From: a virus
Strand: one strand, 5' to 3'
Length of the DNA stretch: 63,929 nucleotides
IMG/VR virus record: IMGVR_UViG_3300034117_000797
Location: 1-63,929 of that record
The translations under genes and the position numbers were made by a program. Positions 57,135 through 63,929 of this stretch are shown one piece after another. Under the pieces are notes generated by a model. That model was not told where the DNA came from and searched no databases. It saw nothing but the letters and a program-made list of their open reading frames with translations. How positions within the stretch are numbered: position 1 is the stretch's first letter; each line of letters begins with the position of its first letter.

Positions 57135-59184
57135 GCACCTTACCTGTATCCCTATCAACTCTTGCTCTTTTCATTCTGTAGTTTGTCTCTTTACATTGAA
57201 CAAATCTCACAACAACCTTCTTATCTGTACCTTCTCCCTTTATATTCTCTGGCTCATACTTCGCATGTGATACAGCATTGATATATGCAAACGTAATGGC
57301 AAATATGGCATCATCATAATCGTATCGTGAATCGGCAGCTTGGTATCTTGTCTGTCTATGACTATTCGTAGACTTCAAATCTTTCTCAACAAACGTCTTT
57401 AATTGCTCCCACAACCATGGAACGTCAATGTTTGGTCCATACGCATCAATCATCTCCTCTGTTTTAGCCATGATACGTGGCGCTGTGTTAGTTTTATTTG
57501 ATATTCCGAACCATTTACCACCAAATGTCTGTAAGTAGTCAGGAAGCTGAGCATTTGCAGTGAATTTATTCTTGAATCCATGTATTTCCTGGAAGTCGAC
57601 GTGCATATCGCCAATGTTATTCTCCACAAGTTCCTTTACGCCACCTCTTTTCTGTTGGTCGTAGTACAAACTCTGCAATAACACTTGAAGATAGGTGTAC
57701 TTAAACTTCTTATCACGGTGAAATACCACAGACGACACACAATTTGTGTATGAATCCCATATTGCGCTACACATCATGGAGTGTCCTGTTTCTGAGTTGA
57801 TGGGGTCAGTCCCTTGATACCAACGATTCTTCCATATCTCCCCCTCAGGTGGGTGGTGTATGATAATAGCTGACGTTGATACATCTTCTCGTGCCTCAGT
57901 TTTTACCCATCTCGCTCCAATAATCTTAAAATCAGTAATGAGGTCAGGAGTTGGCTGAGACATGTCAAGGATTGGTTCAAAATATCCATATTCAATAGGA
58001 ACATCTTTTCCATATATTTCATTTAGTCGCATGTTGCACATGTGAATTGGGTACAGCGTGCGTGATTTTCTGATGAACATGTCATCTATAGTGATAGGGT
58101 AGTGTTGGTGGAACTGTACCTTGGCTGTTTCACCCTTCTTTGTACCCTCTAATGCTAGATATGCCTTACGCTCGTTCTGAATATGATGGTCTGTAACACC
58201 TCTTCTTGCGTATGCATTGAAGAATATCGGTATAATTCCGTACTGATAGTTTTTTTCTCTCCATTGTTTAAGACACATCTTGAACTCTGACTCGAATACA
58301 GAACCACCCTTGTCCATTTCACCTCCCGTTCCCCAAGCGATGAACTGCTGTTGCATAGTCATTTTGCCTGTTTCTGGGTTAAACTTGAACAATGCAGGTC
58401 GACCTTCACGCATCATCTCACCGAAAATCTCGAATAGACCAATCTCATCCACAAACACTTTAGATGGAGAACCCCCGTTGATTGCATCTACGGCAGGAGT
58501 ATCTACTTGGAAGCGTGAACCACCACCTTCGTCACGACCTTTTCTGTCTCCCTTCTTATCAAAGTTCATGATTTGGTCAGTCCAGTTCTTAACTTCCTGC
58601 GCCATGTAATCAGGAATCTTAGTGTATGTCCACTTTACCTTATCACGGAAGATTTCTATACCCTTGTCTTTTGAGTGGGTAACGAACTTGATGAATAATG
58701 ATTTGTTTAGATTAGCGCTTTTCATTCCTGCAAGACACATGGTAGTGGTAAAACCAATCTGACGGGCCTTACCAATCATCATGGAATATCCGCAGTCGTA
58801 TAAGAATAGAAGAACCTTTTGTGCGTCCCAAGCTCTGTATGGTAACATACCATTCTCGGCACGGTCTTCTTTTATGAATCCATATTTGTTACAGAAGTAA
58901 AGAGTGTTGTCTTTACAGCGTTGAATTTCCGTGAAGAGCCAATCCATTTGGTCTTCTTCATTGTCGTAATCCAGTATCGCAGATGTATCCTCCATCCAGA
59001 GGTCTGCTTGTTTGCAATATAAGTCAAAGGGCTTGAACTTCAATTTGTTTTGCCACCCCGAGTTAATACTGTCTATCCAATCAACAAACTCTTTTGGATA
59101 TTCAAACTCTTCGTGGTTTGGCTTCCACTCCTGTGTAAGCACGCCCTTTGAACCAATATTGTCTTGAAATAAATCAAAACCCAT
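57118..59184 (-). CDS. terL: Large terminase subunit (TerL), 688 aa
   Basis: ATPase: atypical Walker A in MMIGKARQIGFTTT (RQIGFTT at 141-147) and Walker B KVFVDE (242-247). C-terminal nuclease region includes WYQGTDPINSETGHSM and RYDYDDAIFAITFAYINA, which supply acidic residues of the RNase H-like fold. It pumps DNA into the capsid through the portal. No small terminase was identified; one of the small basic proteins upstream in the operon may serve. Confidence 0.9.
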   Translation of the reverse strand: MGFDLFQDNIGSKGVLTQEWKPNHEEFEYPKEFVDWIDSINSGWQNKLKFKPFDLYCKQADLWMEDTSAILDYDNEEDQMDWLFTEIQRCKDNTLYFCNKYGFIKEDRAENGMLPYRAWDAQKVLLFLYDCGYSMMIGKARQIGFTTTMCLAGMKSANLNKSLFIKFVTHSKDKGIEIFRDKVKWTYTKIPDYMAQEVKNWTDQIMNFDKKGDRKGRDEGGGSRFQVDTPAVDAINGGSPSKVFVDEIGLFEIFGEMMREGRPALFKFNPETGKMTMQQQFIAWGTGGEMDKGGSVFESEFKMCLKQWREKNYQYGIIPIFFNAYARRGVTDHHIQNERKAYLALEGTKKGETAKVQFHQHYPITIDDMFIRKSRTLYPIHMCNMRLNEIYGKDVPIEYGYFEPILDMSQPTPDLITDFKIIGARWVKTEAREDVSTSAIIIHHPPEGEIWKNRWYQGTDPINSETGHSMMCSAIWDSYTNCVSSVVFHRDKKFKYTYLQVLLQSLYYDQQKRGGVKELVENNIGDMHVDFQEIHGFKNKFTANAQLPDYLQTFGGKWFGISNKTNTAPRIMAKTEEMIDAYGPNIDVPWLWEQLKTFVEKDLKSTNSHRQTRYQAADSRYDYDDAIFAITFAYINAVSHAKYEPENIKGEGTDKKVVVRFVQCKETNYRMKRARVDRDTGKVLKILD

Positions 59185-59199
59185 ATGGTCTATTTTATT

Positions 59200-59784
59200 T
59201 TATCTTGTTTGGCATTGCCCTTCTTTACAAACCATAACGTCTTTGTTTCGGCTTGTTGGTCCAGATGCATCAGCCATAGCTCTTCTACGACCTTTGTTTT
59301 GTTGTACGTTTAATTTTGCTTGGTTAATAGCATCACCAACCTTACGAACAGCTGATTCAGCTTTGTACAATAATGGGTTAGAGTATTTACCAAAACGACG
59401 CTCACCAGGTTGTCTTTTTGCATAGTACTGTCCTTTTCCTGCTTTGCTTTCTGCTTGTTCGCTGTTGTTTTCGCTTCCAGAAATCCCTTTGATAGTTCCA
59501 TCATAACCGTATTTGTCTGCTTTTCGATTATCTCTACGAGCTTCTCTTCGGTCTTGACGCATATCTCTTCGGTCTTCTCTTCGCTCTTGACGGTCTTCAC
59601 GATTAGAAGCAATATTACTTTTAAGGCTTCGGATTTCACGTTTAACATCACCAGCAAAATTGTGGAGCTTGTTACCTACTTTTCTTTTAATTTCTTTTGC
59701 TTTCTTTTTGATTCGCTTGCCAAGGTATCCGTTACCTGGCCCGCCTGACGCTTGATTAAGCGACATTTTTTCCATTAGTGCCAT
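59200..59784 (-). CDS. Arg/Asp-rich basic protein, 194 aa
   Basis: A long repeat of short basic units (RQERREDRRDMRQDRREARRDN) at about residues 62-87, basic throughout, helical. Similar charged repeats occur at the start of the 36745-39387 product (TREERRFDRDVRQDTRRSERY). Nucleic-acid or capsid-binding protein candidate. No known family. Confidence 0.6.
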   Translation of the reverse strand: MALMEKMSLNQASGGPGNGYLGKRIKKKAKEIKRKVGNKLHNFAGDVKREIRSLKSNIASNREDRQERREDRRDMRQDRREARRDNRKADKYGYDGTIKGISGSENNSEQAESKAGKGQYYAKRQPGERRFGKYSNPLLYKAESAVRKVGDAINQAKLNVQQNKGRRRAMADASGPTSRNKDVMVCKEGQCQTR

Positions 59785-59785
59785 T

Positions 59786-60040
59786 TTACTTCTTTTTTGA
59801 TTTTTTACTACGGTTAATTGCTGTATTTAGCTTTGACTTAACATCAGACCCTGGAGTCTTAAACATTGCATCAAGATTTTTGTCAATCAGTCTGCCTTGG
59901 AACGCAAGACCATTGCTCTTTCTGTTGTAATCCACATATTCATCCGTAGAGTACTTAGGCATAGGCGGCTTTACCTCGTCCTTGAACGAGGATTTAGGAG
60001 CCGAACATGTGAAGTCTATAGGTTTAATCTTGCGTGGCAT
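59786..60040 (-). CDS. Small basic protein, 84 aa
   Basis: Basic, Lys-rich end (NRSKKSKKK). MPRKIKPIDFTCSAPKSSFKDEV. In the basic protein operon with terminase. Function unknown. Confidence 0.6.
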   Translation of the reverse strand: MPRKIKPIDFTCSAPKSSFKDEVKPPMPKYSTDEYVDYNRKSNGLAFQGRLIDKNLDAMFKTPGSDVKSKLNTAINRSKKSKKK

Positions 60041-60453
60041 TATCCTTTCTTTTTTCCTACAACTTTGCTGTACGCTTTTTGCAACTTGCCTTTAACAGAT
60101 GCAACTGTCTCACGAAGATTCTTGCGTGGACCACTCTTAGACATTGATTTGCCAACCTGTGCCATTGACATTTGAGGAGTGTTAGACTTTACTCGTTCAG
60201 ACGGCAAATTAGTTTTGATTGATTCAGCTTTCTTTGGAGCCATTTTAGGTACGGCTCCTCTTCTCTGAAGTCTTGGATTATCGTTTTTCATATCCTCAAG
60301 GTTCATTTTATTTTTAGTAACGCCTGGAAGATTACCCATTTTATTGAAGAATTCTTCATTATATTTCTTCTGATACTCGGCTGCTGTAGACGGTTTTTCT
60401 TGTCTAGGCATGTTGAACTCTCTTCTTTGAATTTTTCCTGCACTTTTTCCCAT
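60040..60453 (-). CDS. Basic protein, 137 aa
   Basis: Lys/Arg-rich from end to end, no known domain. Overlaps the next gene by one base (60040). Part of the terminase operon. Confidence 0.6.
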   Translation of the reverse strand: MGKSAGKIQRREFNMPRQEKPSTAAEYQKKYNEEFFNKMGNLPGVTKNKMNLEDMKNDNPRLQRRGAVPKMAPKKAESIKTNLPSERVKSNTPQMSMAQVGKSMSKSGPRKNLRETVASVKGKLQKAYSKVVGKKKG

Positions 60454-60463
60454 GACTGTTTTT

Positions 60464-60889
60464 TTATTTGTTTTTTCTTGCAGCTCTTCTTGCTAAGATG
60501 TCGCTATCAGGGCCTTGCTTAGTAACCTTAATTTTCTTACCAGAAGCATCTCTATCTACGATACGTTGACGCTTAAGGTCTCCACCTGTTGTGTACACGT
60601 CAACAATTTTGCGTGACCCAAGCTCAGGGTTTTTCACCTTAACTACAGAGCGCTTTCCAACTTTCTCTGTTCCCGTGAATGTCTTACCATCCATCTCCAT
60701 AGAGATTGTTTTTCTTTTTGTAGCCTTGTTGTACAAGTTCTTAATTTTCTCAGAAACCTCTTTAGCTTTACCTAAGCCTTTAGCTATCTTTCCTACAATA
60801 GGAGATTTGCTGTTTCTTTTTCCTTTGTCGCCACCATTACCTTCGTTGTCGGCGAACATCATTGTTTTTTTTCTTGGAAAAGTTCCCAT
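60464..60889 (-). CDS. Basic protein, 141 aa
   Basis: Begins MGTFPRKKTMMFADNEGNGGDKGKRNSKSP. The rest is basic with a beta-like part (KTISMEMDGKTFTGTEKVGKRSVVKV). Resembles the 61076-61435 product (KTTSRSRDGKEVYRVEKIVTGG), so the two may be diverged paralogues. Unknown role. Confidence 0.6.
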   Translation of the reverse strand: MGTFPRKKTMMFADNEGNGGDKGKRNSKSPIVGKIAKGLGKAKEVSEKIKNLYNKATKRKTISMEMDGKTFTGTEKVGKRSVVKVKNPELGSRKIVDVYTTGGDLKRQRIVDRDASGKKIKVTKQGPDSDILARRAARKNK

Positions 60890-60892
60890 AAT

Positions 60893-61072
60893 TTATTCGT
60901 ATTTATTTTTTGTTTTGAAAATTTTCTTCCCGCCAGAAGCCTTACCATATTTATTTGCGTCTGTATCTACAGATACATTCTTTTCAGCATAAGCGCCGAA
61001 TTTCTTAGGGCTATTAGCTGCACCGCCATATACACGGTTTCCCTTCTGAATTAAGTGATTACAATTATCCAT
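60893..61072 (-). CDS. Small basic protein, 59 aa
   Basis: ATG at 61072, MDNCNHLIQKGNRVYGGAANSPKKFGAYAEKN... It fits the 180-nt gap between two coupled genes exactly, with 3-nt spacing on each side, so it is very likely real although short. Basic, Gly/Lys-rich. Function unknown. Confidence 0.65.
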   Translation of the reverse strand: MDNCNHLIQKGNRVYGGAANSPKKFGAYAEKNVSVDTDANKYGKASGGKKIFKTKNKYE

Positions 61073-61075
61073 AAT

Positions 61076-61435
61076 TTATGAGCTTCTTTTTTTGAAAATT
61101 CCCGCTGGATTCAAAGACTTCTTTGTATTTAACACATTACCATCAGAATCAAATTGAGTCTTTATGTATGTTCTGTCTTTTTTGAATGGCCCTCCAGTTA
61201 CAATTTTTTCTACTCTGTAGACTTCTTTTCCATCTCTGCTTCTGGAGGTAGTTTTAACCTTCATATTAGGAGAGACTTTTTTCTTAGAAACAGAGCGTAC
61301 TAATTCAGCACGATTATTTGGATTACGATTAAACATTTTTTCGTAAGCCCCACGAATCTTTTGCTTCAATCCCTTTTTAGCAAATGCATCTGACTTTGGA
61401 GTTTCATCATCAATTTTACCTCTACTTTTTCCCAT
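61076..61435 (-). CDS. Basic protein, 119 aa
   Basis: MGKSRGKIDDETPKSDAFAKKGLKQK... and a beta part similar to that of 60464-60889. Lys/Arg-rich. In the terminase operon. Unknown function. Confidence 0.6.
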   Translation of the reverse strand: MGKSRGKIDDETPKSDAFAKKGLKQKIRGAYEKMFNRNPNNRAELVRSVSKKKVSPNMKVKTTSRSRDGKEVYRVEKIVTGGPFKKDRTYIKTQFDSDGNVLNTKKSLNPAGIFKKRSS

Positions 61436-61438
61436 GAT

Positions 61439-61609
61439 TTATTTTTTACGAGTTGTGGCGAATCTCGCCTTTACATACAAGTCCCATATCTTTTTTTTTA
61501 GGACTTTATTGTCATTGGCATTGTTCCGTGCATCATCTGCATAGTCCTTGCGAATATCCTTATCCATACTGGCAACAGCATCGTAATATCTCTTATCCTT
61601 TGCGGCCAC
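61439..61609 (-). CDS. Small basic protein, 56 aa, GTG start
   Basis: The GTG at 61609 gives VAAKDKRYYDAVASMDKDIRKDYADDARNN... and overlaps the previous gene by 17 nt. A longer in-frame ATG at 61777 would overlap that gene nearly throughout and gives an unlikely Arg/Lys-only N-terminus, so GTG is preferred. Basic, helical. Moderate certainty. Confidence 0.5.
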   Translation of the reverse strand: MAAKDKRYYDAVASMDKDIRKDYADDARNNANDNKVLKKKIWDLYVKARFATTRKK

Positions 61610-61799
61610 GTTTTTTTCTTTTAGAAAGACGCTCTTCTTTAGCCTCTTGTTTCTTTCCCTCTTTCTTTTCATGACGAGCCATAGCTTTCTTAGAAGCATA
61701 CGTTTCTTCAGCCAACGAGCCTTTGTACTCTTTGACTTTTTTGCTACTGTAATCCTTCTTAAGCATCTTAGGGTCAATACCCATCATCTTTCCTAACAT
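61593..61799 (-). CDS. Small very basic protein, 68 aa
   Basis: MLGKMMGIDPKMLKKDYSSKKV then nearly pure Lys/Arg/Glu (EGKKQEAKEERLSKRKKRGRKG). First gene of the basic/terminase operon, starting 16 nt after a strong -7 element. Candidate nucleic-acid-binding protein. Confidence 0.6.
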   Translation of the reverse strand: MLGKMMGIDPKMLKKDYSSKKVKEYKGSLAEETYASKKAMARHEKKEGKKQEAKEERLSKRKKRGRKG

Positions 61800-61815
61800 A
61801 ATAGAATGTTTAGGA

Positions 61816-61823
61816 CAAATGTA
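61816..61823 (-). promoter_or_regulatory. -7 element TACATTTG of the terminase operon (minus strand)
   Basis: TACATTTG on the minus strand, 16 nt before the start at 61799. Gives a very short leader. Confidence 0.55.
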
Positions 61824-61854
61824 ATGAATATATTTTTACGAACTTTTTTGAATA

Positions 61855-61881
61855 AAAAAATGCCCCACCGAAGTAGGGCAT
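61855..61881 (-). terminator. Terminator with TTCG loop (minus strand)
   Basis: On the minus strand TGCCCTAC-TTCG-GTGGGGCA followed by seven T. A very strong terminator; it ends the metallophosphoesterase transcript or a small RNA. Confidence 0.9.
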
Positions 61882-61935
61882 CCCTTAAACATGAAAACCT
61901 AAAAAACCAAATATGCGAGAACAAATGCAATGAGG
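61857..61935 (-). ncRNA. Candidate small RNA of about 70-80 nt
   Basis: TATATTTG on the minus strand (61940-61947) is followed after about 60 nt by a strong terminator (61855-61881), with no ORF between. AAACC and GGTTT in the interval can form a loose hairpin. A stand-alone small RNA is possible, or the site is chance and the terminator serves the gene that ends at 61951. Confidence 0.35.
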
Positions 61936-61939
61936 TTTA

Positions 61940-61947
61940 CAAATATA
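61940..61947 (-). promoter_or_regulatory. -7-like element TATATTTG (minus strand)
   Basis: Exact TAnnTTTG on the minus strand immediately after the stop of the metallophosphoesterase gene (61951). See the small RNA entry. Confidence 0.4.
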
Positions 61948-61950
61948 CGA

Positions 61951-62835
61951 TTAAATTGGAAATTTTCTACTGTCTATTATTTTTGTTTTTAATTCTGAGC
62001 CATTTGACTGATTTCTTGCGCAGTGTATCTCCAAGATTCTACCTCCCAATGGCTTTGGTGGCGCACCTCTTTCAACGTGCCACCCACTAAATCCTTCACC
62101 GTATTCTTCTTTGTAAGTACCAGTAAGCATGAGGTGTATGTTCTTGTGTTTAACAACATACCCTGTCTTTGAGTGGAAGTAGATTGTTTCACGCACGTCA
62201 TTACGAGAAGAGTTTTCGTGTATATGTCCCATAGTAAATACATCCATATCCTCGTATGTTTCAAGCGCACGGGTCATGTTAATCGCCCCCTTGGTAACAA
62301 CACCGCCACCACCCGAGCCGTGGTAGTATTTAATCTTAGTAGATAGGGAAGTAGTAGTGCTTTCGCCAGGGAACTGATTGATGATAAGCCATCCACCATA
62401 TCCGCCAGTCTGTATATTCGACCCTGCCTTGTAGTTAAGCAAGTCAACGAATCGCTGTACAACGTCCGTCTCCTGCCACTTGATAATCCCCGTCTCGTGA
62501 TTACCGTATCCAATCACAGTTATTATGCGTGCATAAGGTTCAAACCAATCCACCGCAGTCTCAATCACAGAGTCAAGGTATCTAGCGTTGTTATGCTCAG
62601 GTCTGATATCACTTTTATTCCCACGTCTGTCGCCACGCCCCTGCATCAAACAGAATGTATCGCCATTCAGCATCACGGGGATTTCGTTTTCAAGGCAATA
62701 GTCAAGGTGACGTTTAAGTAGGTCTCTATCGCAATGAGGGTTATCCCAGTGTAAGTCCGAAAGCATAGCAATCCGAACTGTCATTCCATGCATCTGCATC
62801 TGATGTACGTTTCTGCTGTGGCGAGTTATCTCCAT
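61951..62835 (-). CDS. Metallophosphoesterase (calcineurin-like), 294 aa
   Basis: Metal-binding motifs in order: SDLHWD (Asp27, His29), NGDT (Asp59), GNHE (Asn112, His113), YYHGSG, GHIH. This is the two-metal phosphoesterase fold. Close phage relatives act as DNA/RNA or nucleotide phosphodiesterases, for example in recombination like SbcD, but no partner SbcC-like gene is here. In one operon with the winged-helix and HNH genes (overlaps the former by one base). Confidence 0.88.
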   Translation of the reverse strand: MEITRHSRNVHQMQMHGMTVRIAMLSDLHWDNPHCDRDLLKRHLDYCLENEIPVMLNGDTFCLMQGRGDRRGNKSDIRPEHNNARYLDSVIETAVDWFEPYARIITVIGYGNHETGIIKWQETDVVQRFVDLLNYKAGSNIQTGGYGGWLIINQFPGESTTTSLSTKIKYYHGSGGGGVVTKGAINMTRALETYEDMDVFTMGHIHENSSRNDVRETIYFHSKTGYVVKHKNIHLMLTGTYKEEYGEGFSGWHVERGAPPKPLGGRILEIHCARNQSNGSELKTKIIDSRKFPI

Positions 62836-63386
62836 TAGAAAATGTTTATGAGTTTACTTTCGATGACATTAAGTTCATAATCCCTCTTGGGCATGTTATT
62901 AAATTCTTTGGTAGAGTAAAGCATCTTCTTCATCGTTCCCTTATAGAACACTGTTGGGTTAACCATGTAATCTCTCCTACCTTTTTCGACTGTAAATCTA
63001 AGGATATCTTTCTCACATAATTGTTTGATACTGCTGATGACATAATCTGTCTTCAACCCCATAGCATTTACAATATCCCTAATCCCATACTTCTTCAAAT
63101 GATTTCCATACGCCATGTTCTTCACGAAAAATCGCAACGTCCTAAATGCCGACGGCTTTAACTCGTCCTGTAAATCAAAGGTGTCTATGAAGGCAACGCA
63201 ATAACGAAGCTTCTTCTTCTTAAGCAACATTCCAATTAGCTCATCGGACTCGTCGCTGTACGCCTCTCCAATAGCTGCGAAGTTACCCTGCGCATCCTTG
63301 TAGTAAAGGTCAAGTTCCTTTCTCCTATAATACGCAATCCTATCGGCCTCCATTAAGACCAAGTCGTAAACAATGTGATTATCCAT
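62835..63386 (-). CDS. Winged-helix protein, RepL-like, 183 aa
   Basis: The central part FRTLRFFVKNMAYGNHLKKYGIRDIVNAMGLKTDYVISSIKQLCEKDILRFTVEKGRRDYMVNPTVFYKG shows a winged helix and the ending NP-x-x-FYKG typical of plasmid RepL-type replication initiators. N-terminal part (1-75) is helical. May bind the 17-bp array at the junction or regulate early transcription. Repressor or initiator role not distinguishable by sequence. Confidence 0.6.
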   Translation of the reverse strand: MDNHIVYDLVLMEADRIAYYRRKELDLYYKDAQGNFAAIGEAYSDESDELIGMLLKKKKLRYCVAFIDTFDLQDELKPSAFRTLRFFVKNMAYGNHLKKYGIRDIVNAMGLKTDYVISSIKQLCEKDILRFTVEKGRRDYMVNPTVFYKGTMKKMLYSTKEFNNMPKRDYELNVIESKLINIF

Positions 63387-63388
63387 AA

Positions 63389-63691
63389 CTATGCTTTTCG
63401 TTTCTCGATAATAACATCAACATTAAGCTTAATCTTCTTCAGATGAGAAAGGCTTTCTTTATGCCTCGTATGCTCATAGAAAATCAATCCGCTTAACGCT
63501 CTGCTAAACTCCGCAACATTCATGTCGCCCTTCATCTTGTTACACTGACCGCAACAAGGTACCTTATTGTCATTGCTTAACTTACCGCCACGACTCTTGG
63601 GATATAGATGGTCTACAGTTCTTGAGTAGTCATCCAACGTGGTCTTACAATAAGCGCAAACACTAAGGTCTACACCACTTTTCGTAATCAT
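63389..63691 (-). CDS. HNH endonuclease, 100 aa
   Basis: CAYC (residues 12-15), SRTVDHLYPKSRGGKLSNDNKVPCCGQCNKMKGDM (about 23-57): treble-clef cysteines and His28/Asn42 give the HNH nuclease fold. A frame opening at 63721 has 10 more residues, but the -7 element at 63711-63718 falls inside it, so the ATG at 63691 (MITKSGVDLS) is chosen. It could nick DNA in packaging (beside terL in many phages), or be a mobile-type nuclease. Confidence 0.8.
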   Translation of the reverse strand: MITKSGVDLSVCAYCKTTLDDYSRTVDHLYPKSRGGKLSNDNKVPCCGQCNKMKGDMNVAEFSRALSGLIFYEHTRHKESLSHLKKIKLNVDVIIEKRKA

Positions 63692-63710
63692 AATAATACA
63701 TTTTATATAA

Positions 63711-63718
63711 CAAAGATA
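63711..63718 (-). promoter_or_regulatory. -7 element TATCTTTG (minus strand)
   Basis: TATCTTTG on the minus strand, 19 nt before the chosen HNH start. Drives the HNH - winged helix - metallophosphoesterase operon. The leader would be about 12 nt. Confidence 0.6.
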
Positions 63719-63765
63719 CACCTTTTCTTGTTACCACTAACCCCTAGAACAGTCTGTACCCCCTT

Positions 63766-63892
63766 TTGGCAATACCAATTCCTTAATAACCAACTACTTA
63801 ACATTCTTAATCCCTATAAGTGTTCCTCTGCTATACGGGGTGCATGCGACTACGCCTGTGGGAGCGACCCCCTTTTCCATATCCCTCCACCT
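63766..63892. repeat. Terminal direct repeat, right copy
   Basis: Exact copy of bases 1-127. The last 37 bases of the window (63893-63929) are a diverged version of 128-160. The repeat lies upstream of the HNH gene promoter on the minus strand and upstream of the left control region once circularised. Confidence 0.9.
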
Positions 63893-63929
63893 TTATATCT
63901 ACGCCTGGTGGTACCCACCCATAGTACTA

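Noticed and set aside
61439-61777. 112-aa version of the gene at 61439-61609
   Set aside because: The extra N-terminal part overlaps 61593-61799 nearly throughout and reads as Arg/Lys/Leu only. The shorter GTG start fits the gene spacing.
1-63929. Integrase, excisionase or parA/B indicating lysogeny
   Set aside because: No tyrosine or serine recombinase motif, and no partition gene, was found in any frame examined.
1-63929. Phage-encoded RNA or DNA polymerase
   Set aside because: Checked the large ORFs for DNA polymerase A/B and single-subunit or crAss-like RNA polymerase motifs; the 2844-aa protein shows none that I can recognise.

Overview
The window reads as one nearly complete genome of a tailed double-stranded DNA phage of about 64 kb. 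The host is probably a member of the Bacteroidota. The basis for that is a recurring TAnnTTTG promoter element, sometimes with TTTG 19 nt upstream, A-rich leaders without Shine-Dalgarno sequences, and small proteins of types common in phages of that phylum. The host is an inference. No tail tube, sheath, baseplate or tape-measure protein was recognised. Portal, connector-type proteins and very large late proteins suggest a short-tailed (podovirus-like) particle. The two ends share an exact 127-bp direct repeat, so the molecule is circular in assembly or terminally redundant.

Layout: (1) 1-977 is a non-coding control region with a 17-bp degenerate repeat array, three 15-bp palindromes, a strong promoter and a leader with four hairpins. 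(2) 978-20494 (+) is the early/middle region. It holds many small proteins, a GGCT/AIG2 - amidoligase - class II glutamine amidotransferase cassette, and a recombination/replication block (Rad52-like annealing protein, DnaA domain-IV-like protein, DnaB helicase, PD-(D/E)XK candidates, SSB). It also holds a MazG-like pyrophosphohydrolase, a GIY-YIG/HTH protein, one tRNA-Leu and one degenerate tRNA. (3) 20358-55314 (-) is the late region. In transcription order it runs: a beta-rich virion protein, portal, scaffold, major capsid protein, connector candidates, a 1504-aa tail protein, an S74-autoprotease protein, an 880-aa protein, a ferritin-like protein, a 2844-aa internal virion candidate, a Cys-rich tail/adhesin cluster and the lysis cassette. 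(4) 55743-57134 (+) is a short operon with a RecB/Cas4-type nuclease. (5) 57118-63691 (-) holds the large terminase, a run of very basic small proteins, a metallophosphoesterase, a winged-helix protein and an HNH nuclease.

How it works together: no phage RNA or DNA polymerase was seen, so both functions should come from the host, with the phage DnaA-IV/DnaB/SSB/Rad52 set directing replication. Most recognisable -7 elements lie only 14-21 nt before a start codon, giving very short leaders. The exceptions carry RNA structure. Two of these, around 10131-10233 and 55634-55731, share little sequence but appear to fold alike: a hairpin at the transcript start, a middle hairpin, then a terminator whose loop is complementary to the loop of the first hairpin. 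That paired kissing-loop design is the most novel-looking signal in the window.
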